Positions 1 to 8,810 of a stretch of 64,000 bases of DNA are shown one piece after another. This DNA comes from an uncultured Eubacteriales bacterium (GTDB lineage: Bacteria > Bacillota > Clostridia > Oscillospirales > CAG-382): contig CAKSOW010000003.1 in the NCBI GenBank assembly GCA_934479825.1, positions 66,664 to 130,663 on the forward strand, given 5' to 3'. A program made the translations under genes and the position numbers. Each line of letters starts with the position of its first letter. Positions within the stretch are counted from its first letter, which is position 1. Under the pieces are notes generated by a model, which did no database searches, was not told the DNA's origin, and was given only the letters and a program-made list of their open reading frames with translations.

Positions 1-877
1 CAGGATGCGTTTTCAAGCGCATGAATTCCTGCGAAAGGGCAACTCTTGCATAAGCCTGTAACTGTCTTGCACAGTATGGCGCGAATTCTTTTGGGGGAAT
101 CTTCCGTTCCAGACGGCGCGCCGCCTCTTTCATCTGCTGTTTGGCTCTCTCAAAGCGGCCGCTTTGATAGGCCTTGGAAAAAGAGGACGCATTGCGGTAA
201 TAGTTATACAACGCTCCCGGAACGCCGACAGCGCGGTCAATGCAGAACACAAAATCAATCAAAAACAGCATGTCCTCCGAAGCGACCACGCGTTCCGAAA
301 CAAACCGGATCCCGTTTTCTTCAATCACCGTCCGACGGTAGATGTTTTTCCAAACCGAATAGCTGTAACGCGTGTCCTCTTTTTCTTCGGGCAACGCCCC
401 CACCATACCGAGCGCCAGACGTTTCAAGGCCTCCGGCGTCTCAAACACTTCCCGTGTCTCAAAACCGAATTTTTCGACATCCTCGCCCTCAAACACAATG
501 CCGCCGACATGGTTGACGCCGGTCATCGCCATATCGGCGTCCGATCTTACCGCCTCGGTATACAGCGTTTCAAGCATATTCGGCGCAACAGTGTCGTCCG
601 CGTCCACAAAGGAGATATATTCGCCTTTCGCAAGCGAAAGGCCGGCGTTTCGGGAAAGTCCGGCTCCCTCATTTTGCTTGTGGAGCACGCGGATGCGTTT
701 ATCCTCTCCGGCAAGCGCGTCGCAGAGCGAGCCTGACGAATCGGTCGAACCGTCGTCGATCAAGAGGATCTCAATATCGGTAAGCGTCTGATGCCGCACC
801 GAATCGACGCACTTCCTCAAAAAGTCCGCCGCGTTGTACACCGGGATGATAACGCTGACCTTAATTTTTGCATTCAT
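1..877 (-). CDS. Glycosyltransferase family 2, 3' end cut by window edge
   Basis: This is the last visible gene of the exopolysaccharide operon. It reads from an ATG at 877 to beyond base 1, so about 292 residues are seen and the C-terminus is missing. The N-terminus has the GT-A nucleotide-sugar fold signature (VSVIIPVYNA near residue 8, LLIDDGSTDSSG near 40) and the metal-binding FVDADD near residue 90. No signal peptide is seen, so it is expected at the cytoplasmic membrane face, adding a sugar from an NDP-donor to a lipid-linked repeat unit. Its start overlaps the stop of the upstream polymerase gene in an ATGA, which implies translational coupling. The sugar specificity cannot be read from sequence. 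Confidence 0.88.
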   Translation of the reverse strand, partial: MNAKIKVSVIIPVYNAADFLRKCVDSVRHQTLTDIEILLIDDGSTDSSGSLCDALAGEDKRIRVLHKQNEGAGLSRNAGLSLAKGEYISFVDADDTVAPNMLETLYTEAVRSDADMAMTGVNHVGGIVFEGEDVEKFGFETREVFETPEALKRLALGMVGALPEEKEDTRYSYSVWKNIYRRTVIEENGIRFVSERVVASEDMLFLIDFVFCIDRAVGVPGALYNYYRNASSFSKAYQSGRFERAKQQMKEAARRLERKIPPKEFAPYCARQLQAYARVALSQEFMRLKTHP

Positions 878-2169
878 GCGGACTCCTCCTCATAATTTTT
901 TCCGAACAGACGAATCTGTTCTTCTTTCGACCGTCTGTCAAAGCCGTGTCCGATGATGAGCACGGCAAGCGTCGTATTGAATAAGTGGTAATTCATGGTA
1001 TTATCGGTGCTGGAAACGATCAGGACGTACAGGATGATGGCAGAAGCGGCAATCGCGCCGTCGGTAAAGCCGTCGCGTCCGAAAAATTTTGTCCGGACAA
1101 CCGTAAAGGCTGTCAGCCACAGAATAAAGCCCCAAAAGCCGAGGTTGATGAAGAAATCCAAAAAGTCGTTGTGAATGGCCTGAACACCGGCAACATTCAA
1201 TCCGGAATTGAGCTTGAACGTCAGAAAGCCCATGCCGTTTCCGACAAATTTCGGTGAAAACTCGTAAAACGAATCAACCGATTCATATATCATAGCACGT
1301 CCGCTGGTGTCGATACCGGCCTCCTCCATTCTTTGGAAAACGCCCGATTTGACAATGCCGATATAGGAAAGAAGCACCGCCACAGAAAGCGCCATGACAA
1401 TCGAAATCAGCCTTGATGCCAGCTTTTCTTTACCGCGGCTCTTTAAAAAACGGCAAAGATAGCCAAACATAAGCGCCGCGCCCACGGCAAGAACCGCGAT
1501 CCGCTTGAACGCCGCGACAAAGCAAAAGCCGGCAAGGCCGAAGCCGATCAGATACCCAAGCCCTTTTCGCGGAAACAACAGCATATACAATAAGTATGCC
1601 CCTAAGCAAAAGGCAAGCTCATGAATCTCCGCCTGTTTGACGACATCTCCCGTCTCTCCGGCAAATGTAAGAACCAGCGTGATAAATTCCGAGACAAAGC
1701 TGCCGAGTCCGTTTCTCACGATAACCATGGCAATCATGAGCAGATTGGAGGTCAGGATCGCGCCGAGATTGAGCCAGATCGCCTTTTCGCCGAACAGGTA
1801 CAAAAGCATGGCGGCGGCAAGAGCGGCATGAAACGAGTTCATGAAGATGAAATAGTAGGAAAGTCCGCGCGTGATGACATGGGCGTCGCTCCGCTCGATG
1901 ATCCACACAAGCATGGATGCCCCGAGCGTTACCAATAACGGCAACCCCATCACGCACGCCGACTTGAAGCCAACGACTGCACGCGGAAAATCCGGTTTGA
2001 TCATGAAACAGACAAGTCCCGAAGCAATGATGATAAGACCGAACAAATGCCGGAACGTGATACTGAGTTTGAACGTCAGCGTCTGATCCAGAAAATAGTA
2101 CATCATGACCGCAAGTGCGAAAAAATAGACCGTTATGATCTTTTCGGCAAGCTTGTTTCCGATATTCAC
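874..2169 (-). CDS. Wzy/O-antigen-ligase-like polysaccharide polymerase
   Basis: This is a 431-residue integral membrane protein with about ten to twelve hydrophobic segments. The long loop near residues 275-330 carries GRAMIYESVDSFYE and VGNGMGF, followed by the HNDFLDFFINLGF segment typical of the Wzy_C/O-antigen ligase superfamily. The family polymerises or ligates undecaprenyl-linked oligosaccharide units on the outer face of the membrane. It overlaps its neighbours on both sides by 4 bp (ATGA with the Wzz-GGDEF gene and with the GT2 gene), so the three are very likely translated as a unit. A role as the exopolysaccharide polymerase is inferred from the operon; a ligase role cannot be excluded. 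Confidence 0.8.
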   Translation of the reverse strand: MNIGNKLAEKIITVYFFALAVMMYYFLDQTLTFKLSITFRHLFGLIIIASGLVCFMIKPDFPRAVVGFKSACVMGLPLLVTLGASMLVWIIERSDAHVITRGLSYYFIFMNSFHAALAAAMLLYLFGEKAIWLNLGAILTSNLLMIAMVIVRNGLGSFVSEFITLVLTFAGETGDVVKQAEIHELAFCLGAYLLYMLLFPRKGLGYLIGFGLAGFCFVAAFKRIAVLAVGAALMFGYLCRFLKSRGKEKLASRLISIVMALSVAVLLSYIGIVKSGVFQRMEEAGIDTSGRAMIYESVDSFYEFSPKFVGNGMGFLTFKLNSGLNVAGVQAIHNDFLDFFINLGFWGFILWLTAFTVVRTKFFGRDGFTDGAIAASAIILYVLIVSSTDNTMNYHLFNTTLAVLIIGHGFDRRSKEEQIRLFGKNYEEESA

Positions 2170-4073
2170 ACGTTCGCCGCCTTTTCGGTGGGCTCCTCAG
2201 AGGGAGCAGCCTTTATGGTTGCCTTTGCCACGCGGATCTCTTTTTTCGACATGGCTTTGGTCAAGAGCGCCCGGATCTTACGGATTCCGTTGACGGAAGT
2301 TTCTGCAAGTCCCATGGTATATTCAATATCCGCTTCGGTATATTTTTCACGCTGTTCAAGGAGCAATGTAATGCGTTTCAGGATGTGCTCGACCGTAATG
2401 TAGTCGGTGCGGTTTACAAAAATGACAAATTGTGCATTTCCGTTATAGACATAGAACGCGTCCAGCGTACCGAAAGCTTCTTTGATGATATCGGCAACAA
2501 AGCGGATCAAACCGTCTCCGCCATCGCGTCCGTACACATCGTTTAACGAAGTCTGATTGAGAATATGGAAGTTGACACAGACAATGCCGTCGTCCAAGAT
2601 CTTGCGGTCATTGCTCTTCAAATAGTTGTCAAAAGCCACACGGTTGGCAAAACCGGTCAGGTGGTCGGTATAGAACATGTACTCGATGATGTCGTTGACT
2701 CTTCCGAGAAGCGTTGCACCGAACGAGCAGACAAGGAGGAAGAACACCGCCGCAATTGCCGTATACAGTTTCACATCGACGCTTTCGCCGACTGCTACGC
2801 TCGACAGGGTCGAAATGTATTTGGCGCCCAAATACTCATTATACTCGGCATTGGTCTGCTCGGCAAGATCATGGTACTTATTGAGTTTGTCCACCAGTGT
2901 CTTGATATCCTCATAGACTGCCGTGCGCAAGTCCTCATAACCCGCTTCGCTGAGTTCCGCACAGGTTTTACCGGAATAGGCGCATAAGCCGCCGCAGGTA
3001 CCTTTGCATTCATTGAAGGTATTGATCAAATATTGGTAATAGGCAGACTGAATCACCGCGTATTCGCGCGTATCGGTATGGTCGCGCCAGCTGTATATGA
3101 GTTTATCGTAGGTTACGGTATGATCTGCGCCGTTCTGACTGCCGTATTCCTTTTCATAGACCTGATCGAGAATATACTCATGATTGATATTGGTATTGCC
3201 CGACTCACGCATTTTTACAACATAATCGTCAATAATTTGCAGAACGTCGTTTATTTTGCCGTCTTCGGAAATATTGGAAATGCTGTTCTGACTGATACGC
3301 TCGGTATAGTCGGAGACTAAGACGGCTTTGTTTTTGGTGATCTGGTGGCCGAAGATGCGCGAATAGAGCTTGGCAACCTCGGTATCCTGCAAATAGTAAA
3401 ATTCATTAGCAAGGTCGGCAAAGGAAAGACCGGTCGTGGTCGCACGGAAATAGAGATTGCCCGATGAACGCCGGTTGAGTGCCTGCAAGGTTTCACTTAT
3501 ATTGTCGTCAATCAGATCCATCATTTCGATATAATCATACGATTCATCGTAGATATCGGAAAGCGAATTGACGGTAGAGCTGGAATTGAGATACTTTTCA
3601 CCGAATTCCGAATAGTAAATATTGATGATCTCATCCAACACGCGTCTGGCAAAACCCATGCCCTCACCTTTTTTCGCCACGAATGAAACGATATAGGTAG
3701 TCGGTTCTTCGGTATACTGCTCACCGTTATCTAAAACCGCCTGCTTTCTGGCCGCTTCATCCTCATCGATCACTTCGGTGATATTGACGCGCGAAAGCAA
3801 GGAATCAATCGAATAAATGCCTTCGTCAAGCCCCAGACTTGCCGTAACCTTGGTCATGATAGCCGACGATTTGATCTCATTGACATCAAGCGCCGTTCCG
3901 TCAGGCGCTTGACCGGATTTTGCCTCGTCATAATCGTAGTGAATAACGGTCGAAGCAACATAAGTCTGCGAAGAGGACAGCACAAAATAGACTGCCGCCG
4001 TTAACACAACGCAAAGTACGATAATAAACGGCAGGAATTTTTTGATATAGCGTGAAAGCTGAAATTTCTTCAT
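2166..4073 (-). CDS. Wzz-like polysaccharide co-polymerase fused to a degenerate GGDEF domain
   Basis: The 635-residue protein has an N-terminal membrane helix (about residues 12-32), a large extracytoplasmic region to about 430, a second helix (about 433-455), and a cytoplasmic C-terminal domain. The first part resembles Wzz/chain-length determinant proteins and is paralogous to the next gene upstream. The C-terminal domain starts with the GGDEF-family signature FYTDHLTGFANRVAF and keeps NDVYGRDGGD, but the catalytic GGDEF loop reads GNAQF, and no RxxD inhibitory site is visible before it. Diguanylate cyclase activity is therefore unlikely; nucleotide sensing is a possible remaining role (inference). 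The gene follows its paralogue by 21 bp and overlaps the polymerase gene by 4 bp. Confidence 0.8.
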   Translation of the reverse strand: MKKFQLSRYIKKFLPFIIVLCVVLTAAVYFVLSSSQTYVASTVIHYDYDEAKSGQAPDGTALDVNEIKSSAIMTKVTASLGLDEGIYSIDSLLSRVNITEVIDEDEAARKQAVLDNGEQYTEEPTTYIVSFVAKKGEGMGFARRVLDEIINIYYSEFGEKYLNSSSTVNSLSDIYDESYDYIEMMDLIDDNISETLQALNRRSSGNLYFRATTTGLSFADLANEFYYLQDTEVAKLYSRIFGHQITKNKAVLVSDYTERISQNSISNISEDGKINDVLQIIDDYVVKMRESGNTNINHEYILDQVYEKEYGSQNGADHTVTYDKLIYSWRDHTDTREYAVIQSAYYQYLINTFNECKGTCGGLCAYSGKTCAELSEAGYEDLRTAVYEDIKTLVDKLNKYHDLAEQTNAEYNEYLGAKYISTLSSVAVGESVDVKLYTAIAAVFFLLVCSFGATLLGRVNDIIEYMFYTDHLTGFANRVAFDNYLKSNDRKILDDGIVCVNFHILNQTSLNDVYGRDGGDGLIRFVADIIKEAFGTLDAFYVYNGNAQFVIFVNRTDYITVEHILKRITLLLEQREKYTEADIEYTMGLAETSVNGIRKIRALLTKAMSKKEIRVAKATIKAAPSEEPTEKAANV

Positions 4074-4094
4074 ATGTTTATCTCCTTTGCCGCC

Positions 4095-5492
4095 TTAAAG
4101 AGTATAGTTCTTTTCGTCGTCCTCTAAAACCGAAGCCACATCCCCGGTTTTGAGAAGTTCGCCGGCAATGCCGTACAAATACAGCGCAAAGAAGAACATA
4201 AAAACAAGCACCGCGCTGATAAGCGCTTTCTTTACAAACGTATTATCGGTTACGCTGACGCTGATACAATTATTCATGCGCGTTTCGGAATACTCTTGAC
4301 TGATTCGTGCCGCACGCGTGGCATATTTGGCAAGCTCCTCCTCCACGCCGCGGATCATCTCATCAAGGGCGGCATTGTTTCCGCTTGATGCCGATGCGGA
4401 AAGATGTGAGATCAGGTCGTTGTTGGTGTTTATCTGCTTATAATATTCTTCCGACTGTTTGCTGTACGACTGCGCCTCCAAAGAAAGCTCGTCGATTCCG
4501 ACCTTAGTGCGTCCCATATAAAATTCATCCGAAGTGTCCCATGTCGGAACAAGCACAACGCGCGTCATTTCTTCCGCATACATGTTCACAGCCGCATTTC
4601 GGGTGTCATACGAACTGCGCGCCCGTCTGGCATCGTAATCGAGCAGCGTGTTTTTGTAATTTAAGCGTTTGATGTATTCGGACGGATTCTTGGATATGCC
4701 GTTTTGCGTGACATAGGCCTTGATGTTGTTTTCGATCTGTTCTTCGTTTAAATTCTCCACTTTGGAGGCAATCGAATAGAACGTCTCGCCGTCCGAAGAA
4801 ACAAAGCTGGAATTCCGGTTAGCCATGCCGTACATATAGTTGGCAATGGTCTGCGTTTGTTTTTGCAGATAGGTGATAATGTCGAGATAATCGGATTCAT
4901 TGGCCTCGGCGTCTTTTTCCGGCGTGAAGTTCATCACCGAAAAATCGTCTGCATATTTTCCGATATAGAATTCCTTGAACGCGTCGCCCACCAACTGAAC
5001 CACGTTTTTTGCATCAAGACCTGCCGTCTTTGCGCTTGCCGTATAGGTGATCCGGAATTCAGTGGAAATATGATAACCTTTTTCCGAAAGAGAGTTGCCT
5101 TGGACGGTCGGTTCGACTGTCAGGCACTTCTTTAAATCCTTTACCGTCACATCCGTAAAGCCGCCTTTTTCAATGGCGCGCGCAATGACGGCATTGTCCA
5201 GGATTTCAGCCATGTCAAAACGTGTGCCGTTGGAATTCTGCGCCTTGGAGGCTTCGGTGTAATTTAAGGAGACAATGGCCTGCTTGTAGTTGTTCTTGTT
5301 CAGATTGAAACCTAAGAAAACAGCCACGACAAACACAAAGGTAAGCACAAATGCCCCGGCCTTGACCTTTCGTTTGGCAAGCAAAAAGTTTTTGACTTTG
5401 GAAAGCGGAAAATGACGGGTCTTTATCGCAATTACAACAACCGAAAAGGCGATAAGGACAACCACCGCAAGCATACACAGTTTGAGTAACAT
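4095..5492 (-). CDS. Wzz-like membrane protein, paralogue of its downstream neighbour
   Basis: This 465-residue protein has two N-terminal hydrophobic segments (about residues 5-22 and 46-63), an extracytoplasmic helical region and a C-terminal membrane helix (about 425-445). The segment VSLNYTEASKAQNSNGTRFD aligns with VIHYDYDEAKSGQAPDGTALD-type sequence of the Wzz-GGDEF protein, which indicates a tandem duplication. It lacks a cytoplasmic signalling domain and has only a short acidic tail. The family sets polysaccharide chain length by oligomerising next to the polymerase. The pair may form a hetero-oligomer in which only one partner carries the pseudo-GGDEF domain; that is inference. It lies in the same operon, 18 bp after the phosphoesterase stop. 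Confidence 0.7.
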   Translation of the reverse strand: MLLKLCMLAVVVLIAFSVVVIAIKTRHFPLSKVKNFLLAKRKVKAGAFVLTFVFVVAVFLGFNLNKNNYKQAIVSLNYTEASKAQNSNGTRFDMAEILDNAVIARAIEKGGFTDVTVKDLKKCLTVEPTVQGNSLSEKGYHISTEFRITYTASAKTAGLDAKNVVQLVGDAFKEFYIGKYADDFSVMNFTPEKDAEANESDYLDIITYLQKQTQTIANYMYGMANRNSSFVSSDGETFYSIASKVENLNEEQIENNIKAYVTQNGISKNPSEYIKRLNYKNTLLDYDARRARSSYDTRNAAVNMYAEEMTRVVLVPTWDTSDEFYMGRTKVGIDELSLEAQSYSKQSEEYYKQINTNNDLISHLSASASSGNNAALDEMIRGVEEELAKYATRAARISQEYSETRMNNCISVSVTDNTFVKKALISAVLVFMFFFALYLYGIAGELLKTGDVASVLEDDEKNYTL

Positions 5493-5510
5493 GTTTCTTC
5501 CCCTCTTTCC

Positions 5511-6824
5511 TTAATAGCGATTGACGTCGATGATGACAAGTTCCGGCTGGTTGCCGATGCGTACCACCCCTTTATTGGAAAGGCCGCGGCTGACAATAAG
5601 CGTCTTTCCGGAAAGATCATATTTTCCGGCAATGTAGGTATCGTCCGGCTTCTTTTCCGGAAACAATCCGTTTTTGCGCTCATATAAGCCGCCCAGATAC
5701 GGCAGCCGCACAACACCACCGTGCGTATGTCCGCACAGCACTAAATCCCCCCAATAGCCCTCTCCGAATGTTTCAAAAATATACGGTTCGTGGCAGAGGA
5801 GAACCTTTAAGTTTCCGGTATCTTCGTTTAAAAATCCGTCATAGCTGTCCTCGCAGTAATTCCAGAATGCCGAAGGATTGGTGGTCAGCACGCCGTAGAT
5901 ATCCACCGTGTTTTCGCCGATTTGGGCGGAGGCTTTCTCGTTGAGAAGCACATGAACCCCGACCTTTTCCAAGGCCGCGCGGAAAGCGTCGTCGCTTTTT
6001 TTGAGTTTCTCCGGATCTCCGTCCGTCATGCTGTCAAGTTCTTCACGCGTCATGTGTGAAGCATACACGATATCGTCCTCGTTGTTGCCGTATGCACAGT
6101 ATACCGGGGCAATTTCGGTAAGTTTGGCGTATAAGGAGACAACATTGTCCACCGAATCGTGCTTATCCACCATATCGCCGGTCGTGACGATGATATCCGG
6201 TTTCAATACGGAAATGCGGCCGATCAACGTTTCGTTATCCTTGCCAAAGCTTGCGTCATGCAGATCGGAAAGCTGAATGATACGCAGATTTCCGCCTATC
6301 TTGCCGCTGCCGACCTGATAGAAATCCTCTTCAAAAGTCAGATTATCCAAATAATTCATGCCGACCAGCACCACAAGTCCTGCGGCACAGACCAGAATGC
6401 AAGCCAAAATTCCTGCCCAGATACGCTTGGAACGGCTTTTATTTTTATATTCGGCAATTCTCACCTGTTCGATCTTGATTTCGGTCTCATAACCGATAGT
6501 GTCAAAAAAGCATTTGGTGAAAATGTCATAGTAGTTATCATAAAAATCTGACAGATCATCGTTTCCGGTATAGCGGAAAACCACTAAATTCTTTTTGATC
6601 CGTACAATGGAAAAATTATTGAACCACTTATCCATTGCGTCCTCGCTGGTTCTTGTTTTCAGCGTTTCAAGCGTATTCTTGAACGCGTAATCAAGCGCTC
6701 GGGTGATATTATTGATTTTTTTCTTTTCGTTTCCCTGTTCGGGCGGTGTGAGATTCGGATTCAACACAAATCCCTCGCTTTCTTTCGGTATCGGCTGAAC
6801 CGGTTCATTTCTCTTCGATAACAT
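5511..6824 (-). CDS. Membrane-anchored calcineurin-like metallophosphoesterase with a DnaA-N-like cytoplasmic domain
   Basis: The preferred start is the ATG at 6824 (437 residues); an open frame continues to 6929 but would overlap the GT4 gene by 125 bp. The C-terminal half carries the complete phosphoesterase motif set: QLSDLHD, TGDMVD, YGNNEDD, LCHEP and CGHTHGG, with the usual Asp, His and Asn metal ligands. One membrane helix lies near residue 145-165, which places the catalytic domain outside, as in YkuE-type enzymes. The N-terminal region (about 45-130) with MDKWFNNFSIVRIKKNLVVF, then a Y-rich helix and a short beta strand, resembles the DnaA domain I pattern. Its substrate in the exopolysaccharide operon, perhaps a phosphorylated glycan or lipid carrier, is unknown. 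Confidence 0.82.
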   Translation of the reverse strand: MLSKRNEPVQPIPKESEGFVLNPNLTPPEQGNEKKKINNITRALDYAFKNTLETLKTRTSEDAMDKWFNNFSIVRIKKNLVVFRYTGNDDLSDFYDNYYDIFTKCFFDTIGYETEIKIEQVRIAEYKNKSRSKRIWAGILACILVCAAGLVVLVGMNYLDNLTFEEDFYQVGSGKIGGNLRIIQLSDLHDASFGKDNETLIGRISVLKPDIIVTTGDMVDKHDSVDNVVSLYAKLTEIAPVYCAYGNNEDDIVYASHMTREELDSMTDGDPEKLKKSDDAFRAALEKVGVHVLLNEKASAQIGENTVDIYGVLTTNPSAFWNYCEDSYDGFLNEDTGNLKVLLCHEPYIFETFGEGYWGDLVLCGHTHGGVVRLPYLGGLYERKNGLFPEKKPDDTYIAGKYDLSGKTLIVSRGLSNKGVVRIGNQPELVIIDVNRY

Positions 6825-7908
6825 TCCGGTAGACTTTCTCGGTCTTTTCAACCACATTGTCATAGTTATAACGGGCGCAGATATAGGCACGCTGTTCGGC
6901 TGCCCGCGGATTTTCGTCCGGAGCGGCAAGCAGAGTTTCTAACTTTTGCGCAAGCGAATCAACTTTTCCGCTTTGAAAAACTTCGGCAAAATCCGCTGTC
7001 ACGGAAGTGTTTTCCGGAATATCGCTGACAAGACATCTTGCGCCTGCGGACATGGCTTCCAACAGTGTGAGCGCCAAGCCTTCGATTTCGCTCGGCAGCA
7101 CATACAGCGCACAATTTGCATACAGCTCGCATAAAAGGTTGCCGTCGGCAAAGCCCATAAACACGATGTTTGGATTCTTTTCTGCCAGATTTCTTATCTT
7201 CCCGCCGTATTCGTTTTCAGGCAGTTCCCCGGCAATGACCAGCTTTTTATCGGTTTTTATGTTTTTATATGCCTCAATCAAATAATGCAGACCCTTTTCG
7301 GGTACAATGCGCGCAAGATACAGAATATAATCGTTCTTTTTAAGACCAAAACGGTAGGTTATCTGATTGGCCGGCAACAGTTTTATCGGTACGATCGCAT
7401 TTTCAACAAACACAGTATCGCGGCCATAGGTGGCTTTGAAATACTGTCTGACGTTTTCCGAAAGCACGATCACTTCATCGGCATATTTGGCAATGATTCT
7501 TTCGCCGAGTTTCAGATACGCCGACGCGAAACGGTTCCATTTGGCTCTCTGCCAATCCAATCCGTGCACCGTTGCAACAGTCTTTCTGCCAAACAGCTTT
7601 GCCACGGCAATCATGACCGACGGACCGAGCGCGTGAAAGTGGAGAACATCATAACGACGCCTTAACGCTGAAAACGTCGCCGTTACCGAAGCAACCATGG
7701 CATTGAGCGCCTGCTTGCGAAACGTAAAGGTGCGGTAAACCTCCACGCCCTCCACGAAATAGTGATTCTTGTCCTGCAGTTTTCCCCGATTATAGACCGT
7801 CACTGCATGCCCTCTTTTGACAAGGCGCGTGGCCAGTTCATATACGACCACTTCTATGCCGCCGGAACGGGACGGGAAATCCTTGTGCCCGATCATAGCG
7901 ATTTTCAT
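6805..7908 (-). CDS. Glycosyltransferase family 4 (GT-B fold)
   Basis: The 367-residue protein begins MKIAMIGHKDFPSRSGGIE, the N-terminal glycine-rich acceptor-side signature of GT4 rhamnosyl-/glucosyltransferases of the DUF1972 type. The C-terminal half has the donor-binding elements YLARIVPEKGLHYLIEAY near residue 195 and PSEIEGLALTLLEAMSAG near 278, the E-x7-E motif. No membrane segment is seen. It would add a sugar to the lipid-linked acceptor made by the upstream sugar transferase. It lies 25 bp after that gene and its 3' end overlaps the phosphoesterase start by 20 bp. The donor sugar is not predictable. Confidence 0.88.
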   Translation of the reverse strand: MKIAMIGHKDFPSRSGGIEVVVYELATRLVKRGHAVTVYNRGKLQDKNHYFVEGVEVYRTFTFRKQALNAMVASVTATFSALRRRYDVLHFHALGPSVMIAVAKLFGRKTVATVHGLDWQRAKWNRFASAYLKLGERIIAKYADEVIVLSENVRQYFKATYGRDTVFVENAIVPIKLLPANQITYRFGLKKNDYILYLARIVPEKGLHYLIEAYKNIKTDKKLVIAGELPENEYGGKIRNLAEKNPNIVFMGFADGNLLCELYANCALYVLPSEIEGLALTLLEAMSAGARCLVSDIPENTSVTADFAEVFQSGKVDSLAQKLETLLAAPDENPRAAEQRAYICARYNYDNVVEKTEKVYRNVIEEK

Positions 7909-7933
7909 GCGGTTTTCCTCCCTTTCCTCGTGT

Positions 7934-8626
7934 TTAGCGTCCCTCGCGTGTGATGACCACGAGCGCCGTTTTGAATAAAAGTTTCAAATCCGTGAGCATG
8001 GTTCGGTGCTCGATGTAGTCGATGTCCATTTCGACCCACTTGTCAAACGGGATATCGTTGCGGTCGTTTGCCGTCTGCCAATAGCAGGTTAGTCCCGGAG
8101 TCACCACAAGGCGAAGCTTCTGATAATCGTCATATTGGGCAACTTCTTCCGGAAGCGGCGGCCGCGGACCGACAAGGCTCATATCGCCCCTTATCACATT
8201 GATAAGCTGTAAAATCTCATCAATACTGGTCTGCTGTAAGAAACGTCCCACACGCGTGATACGCGGATCGTCCTTGATTTTGAACACCGGGCCGTCCATT
8301 TCATTCTGCGATTCCAGTTCTTTTCTTAACTGTTCGGCATTGCAGACCATGGTGCGGAATTTATACATGGTAAAAGGCTTTCCGTGCCGTCCGACGCGTT
8401 TTTGGCGAAAGATCGGACTGCCGTGCGGATCGTCTAAAAAGATAAGTATGTAAATTAGTAAAAGAAACGGTGACAGAATCAATGCAACAAGAATGGAAAC
8501 CGTTAAGTCAAACGCGCGCTTTTTCAGCCAATAATTCTTTTTCGGCGCTTTGAACAGCCGATCCATGCTCTCTTTCGTTTTTTCATCCACTTTGTTATAA
8601 TCAATAAATACTTCCGCCCGATTCAT
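7934..8626 (-). CDS. Polyprenyl-phosphate sugar-1-phosphate transferase (priming glycosyltransferase)
   Basis: This is the first gene of the exopolysaccharide operon. The 230-residue protein has an N-terminal membrane segment (about residues 38-60) followed by the bacterial sugar transferase domain with KRAFDLTVSI, FRQKRVGRHGKPFTMYKFRT, DDPRITRVGRFLQQ, LVGPRPPLP and TPGLTCYWQ. The family moves a sugar-1-phosphate from an NDP-sugar to undecaprenyl phosphate and so starts repeat-unit synthesis. The start at 8626 is preceded by an AGGGAGG ribosome binding site. The gene follows the riboswitch/terminator leader directly, so its transcription should depend on read-through of that terminator. Confidence 0.93.
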   Translation of the reverse strand: MNRAEVFIDYNKVDEKTKESMDRLFKAPKKNYWLKKRAFDLTVSILVALILSPFLLLIYILIFLDDPHGSPIFRQKRVGRHGKPFTMYKFRTMVCNAEQLRKELESQNEMDGPVFKIKDDPRITRVGRFLQQTSIDEILQLINVIRGDMSLVGPRPPLPEEVAQYDDYQKLRLVVTPGLTCYWQTANDRNDIPFDKWVEMDIDYIEHRTMLTDLKLLFKTALVVITREGR

Positions 8627-8640
8627 GGCTTTACCTCCCT

Positions 8641-8682
8641 AAAAAATAAAAAAGACTGACTGCACAAACCAGGCAGTCAGTC
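8641..8682 (-). terminator. Intrinsic terminator of the c-di-GMP riboswitch expression platform
   Basis: On the minus strand a 9-bp perfect stem GACTGACTG/CAGTCAGTC (8654-8662 with 8674-8682) closes an 11-nt loop and is followed by a run of U residues read from 8653 to 8641. It lies 15 bp before the start codon of the first operon gene. The loop contains GGTTTG, which can alternatively pair with CAAACC of the aptamer, so the hairpin and the folded aptamer compete. Confidence 0.88.
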
Positions 8683-8760
8683 GATCATTCCGTTTCCGGG
8701 TTAGACACTTAACTTTGCGTCCCCACTTTTCAATGGGTTTGCCAAAAAGACTATAAAACT
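8641..8760 (-). promoter_or_regulatory. Cyclic-di-GMP-I (GEMM) riboswitch in the exopolysaccharide operon leader
   Basis: Read on the minus strand, 8743-8735 gives GGCAAACCC, then a 6-bp hairpin with a GAAA tetraloop (CCCATT-GAAA-AGTGGG), then the near-invariant GGGACGCAAAG at 8723-8713, a P3 arm containing CTAACC (tetraloop receptor region), and ACTGCCTGGTTTG closing towards 8665. This order is the GEMM-I consensus. The 3' side overlaps an intrinsic terminator. Because ligand binding should hold GGTTTG in the aptamer and prevent the terminator, c-di-GMP probably turns the operon on; that direction is inference. Confidence 0.9.
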
Positions 8761-8810
8761 GTCAGACGCTATCCTGATATTTGGCATAGCGAGAGGGATT
8801 CTTCCATTAA

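Noticed and set aside
6825..6929. Longer N-terminus for the metallophosphoesterase
   Set aside because: It would overlap the GT4 gene by 125 bp and the extra residues read like a shadow of that gene.
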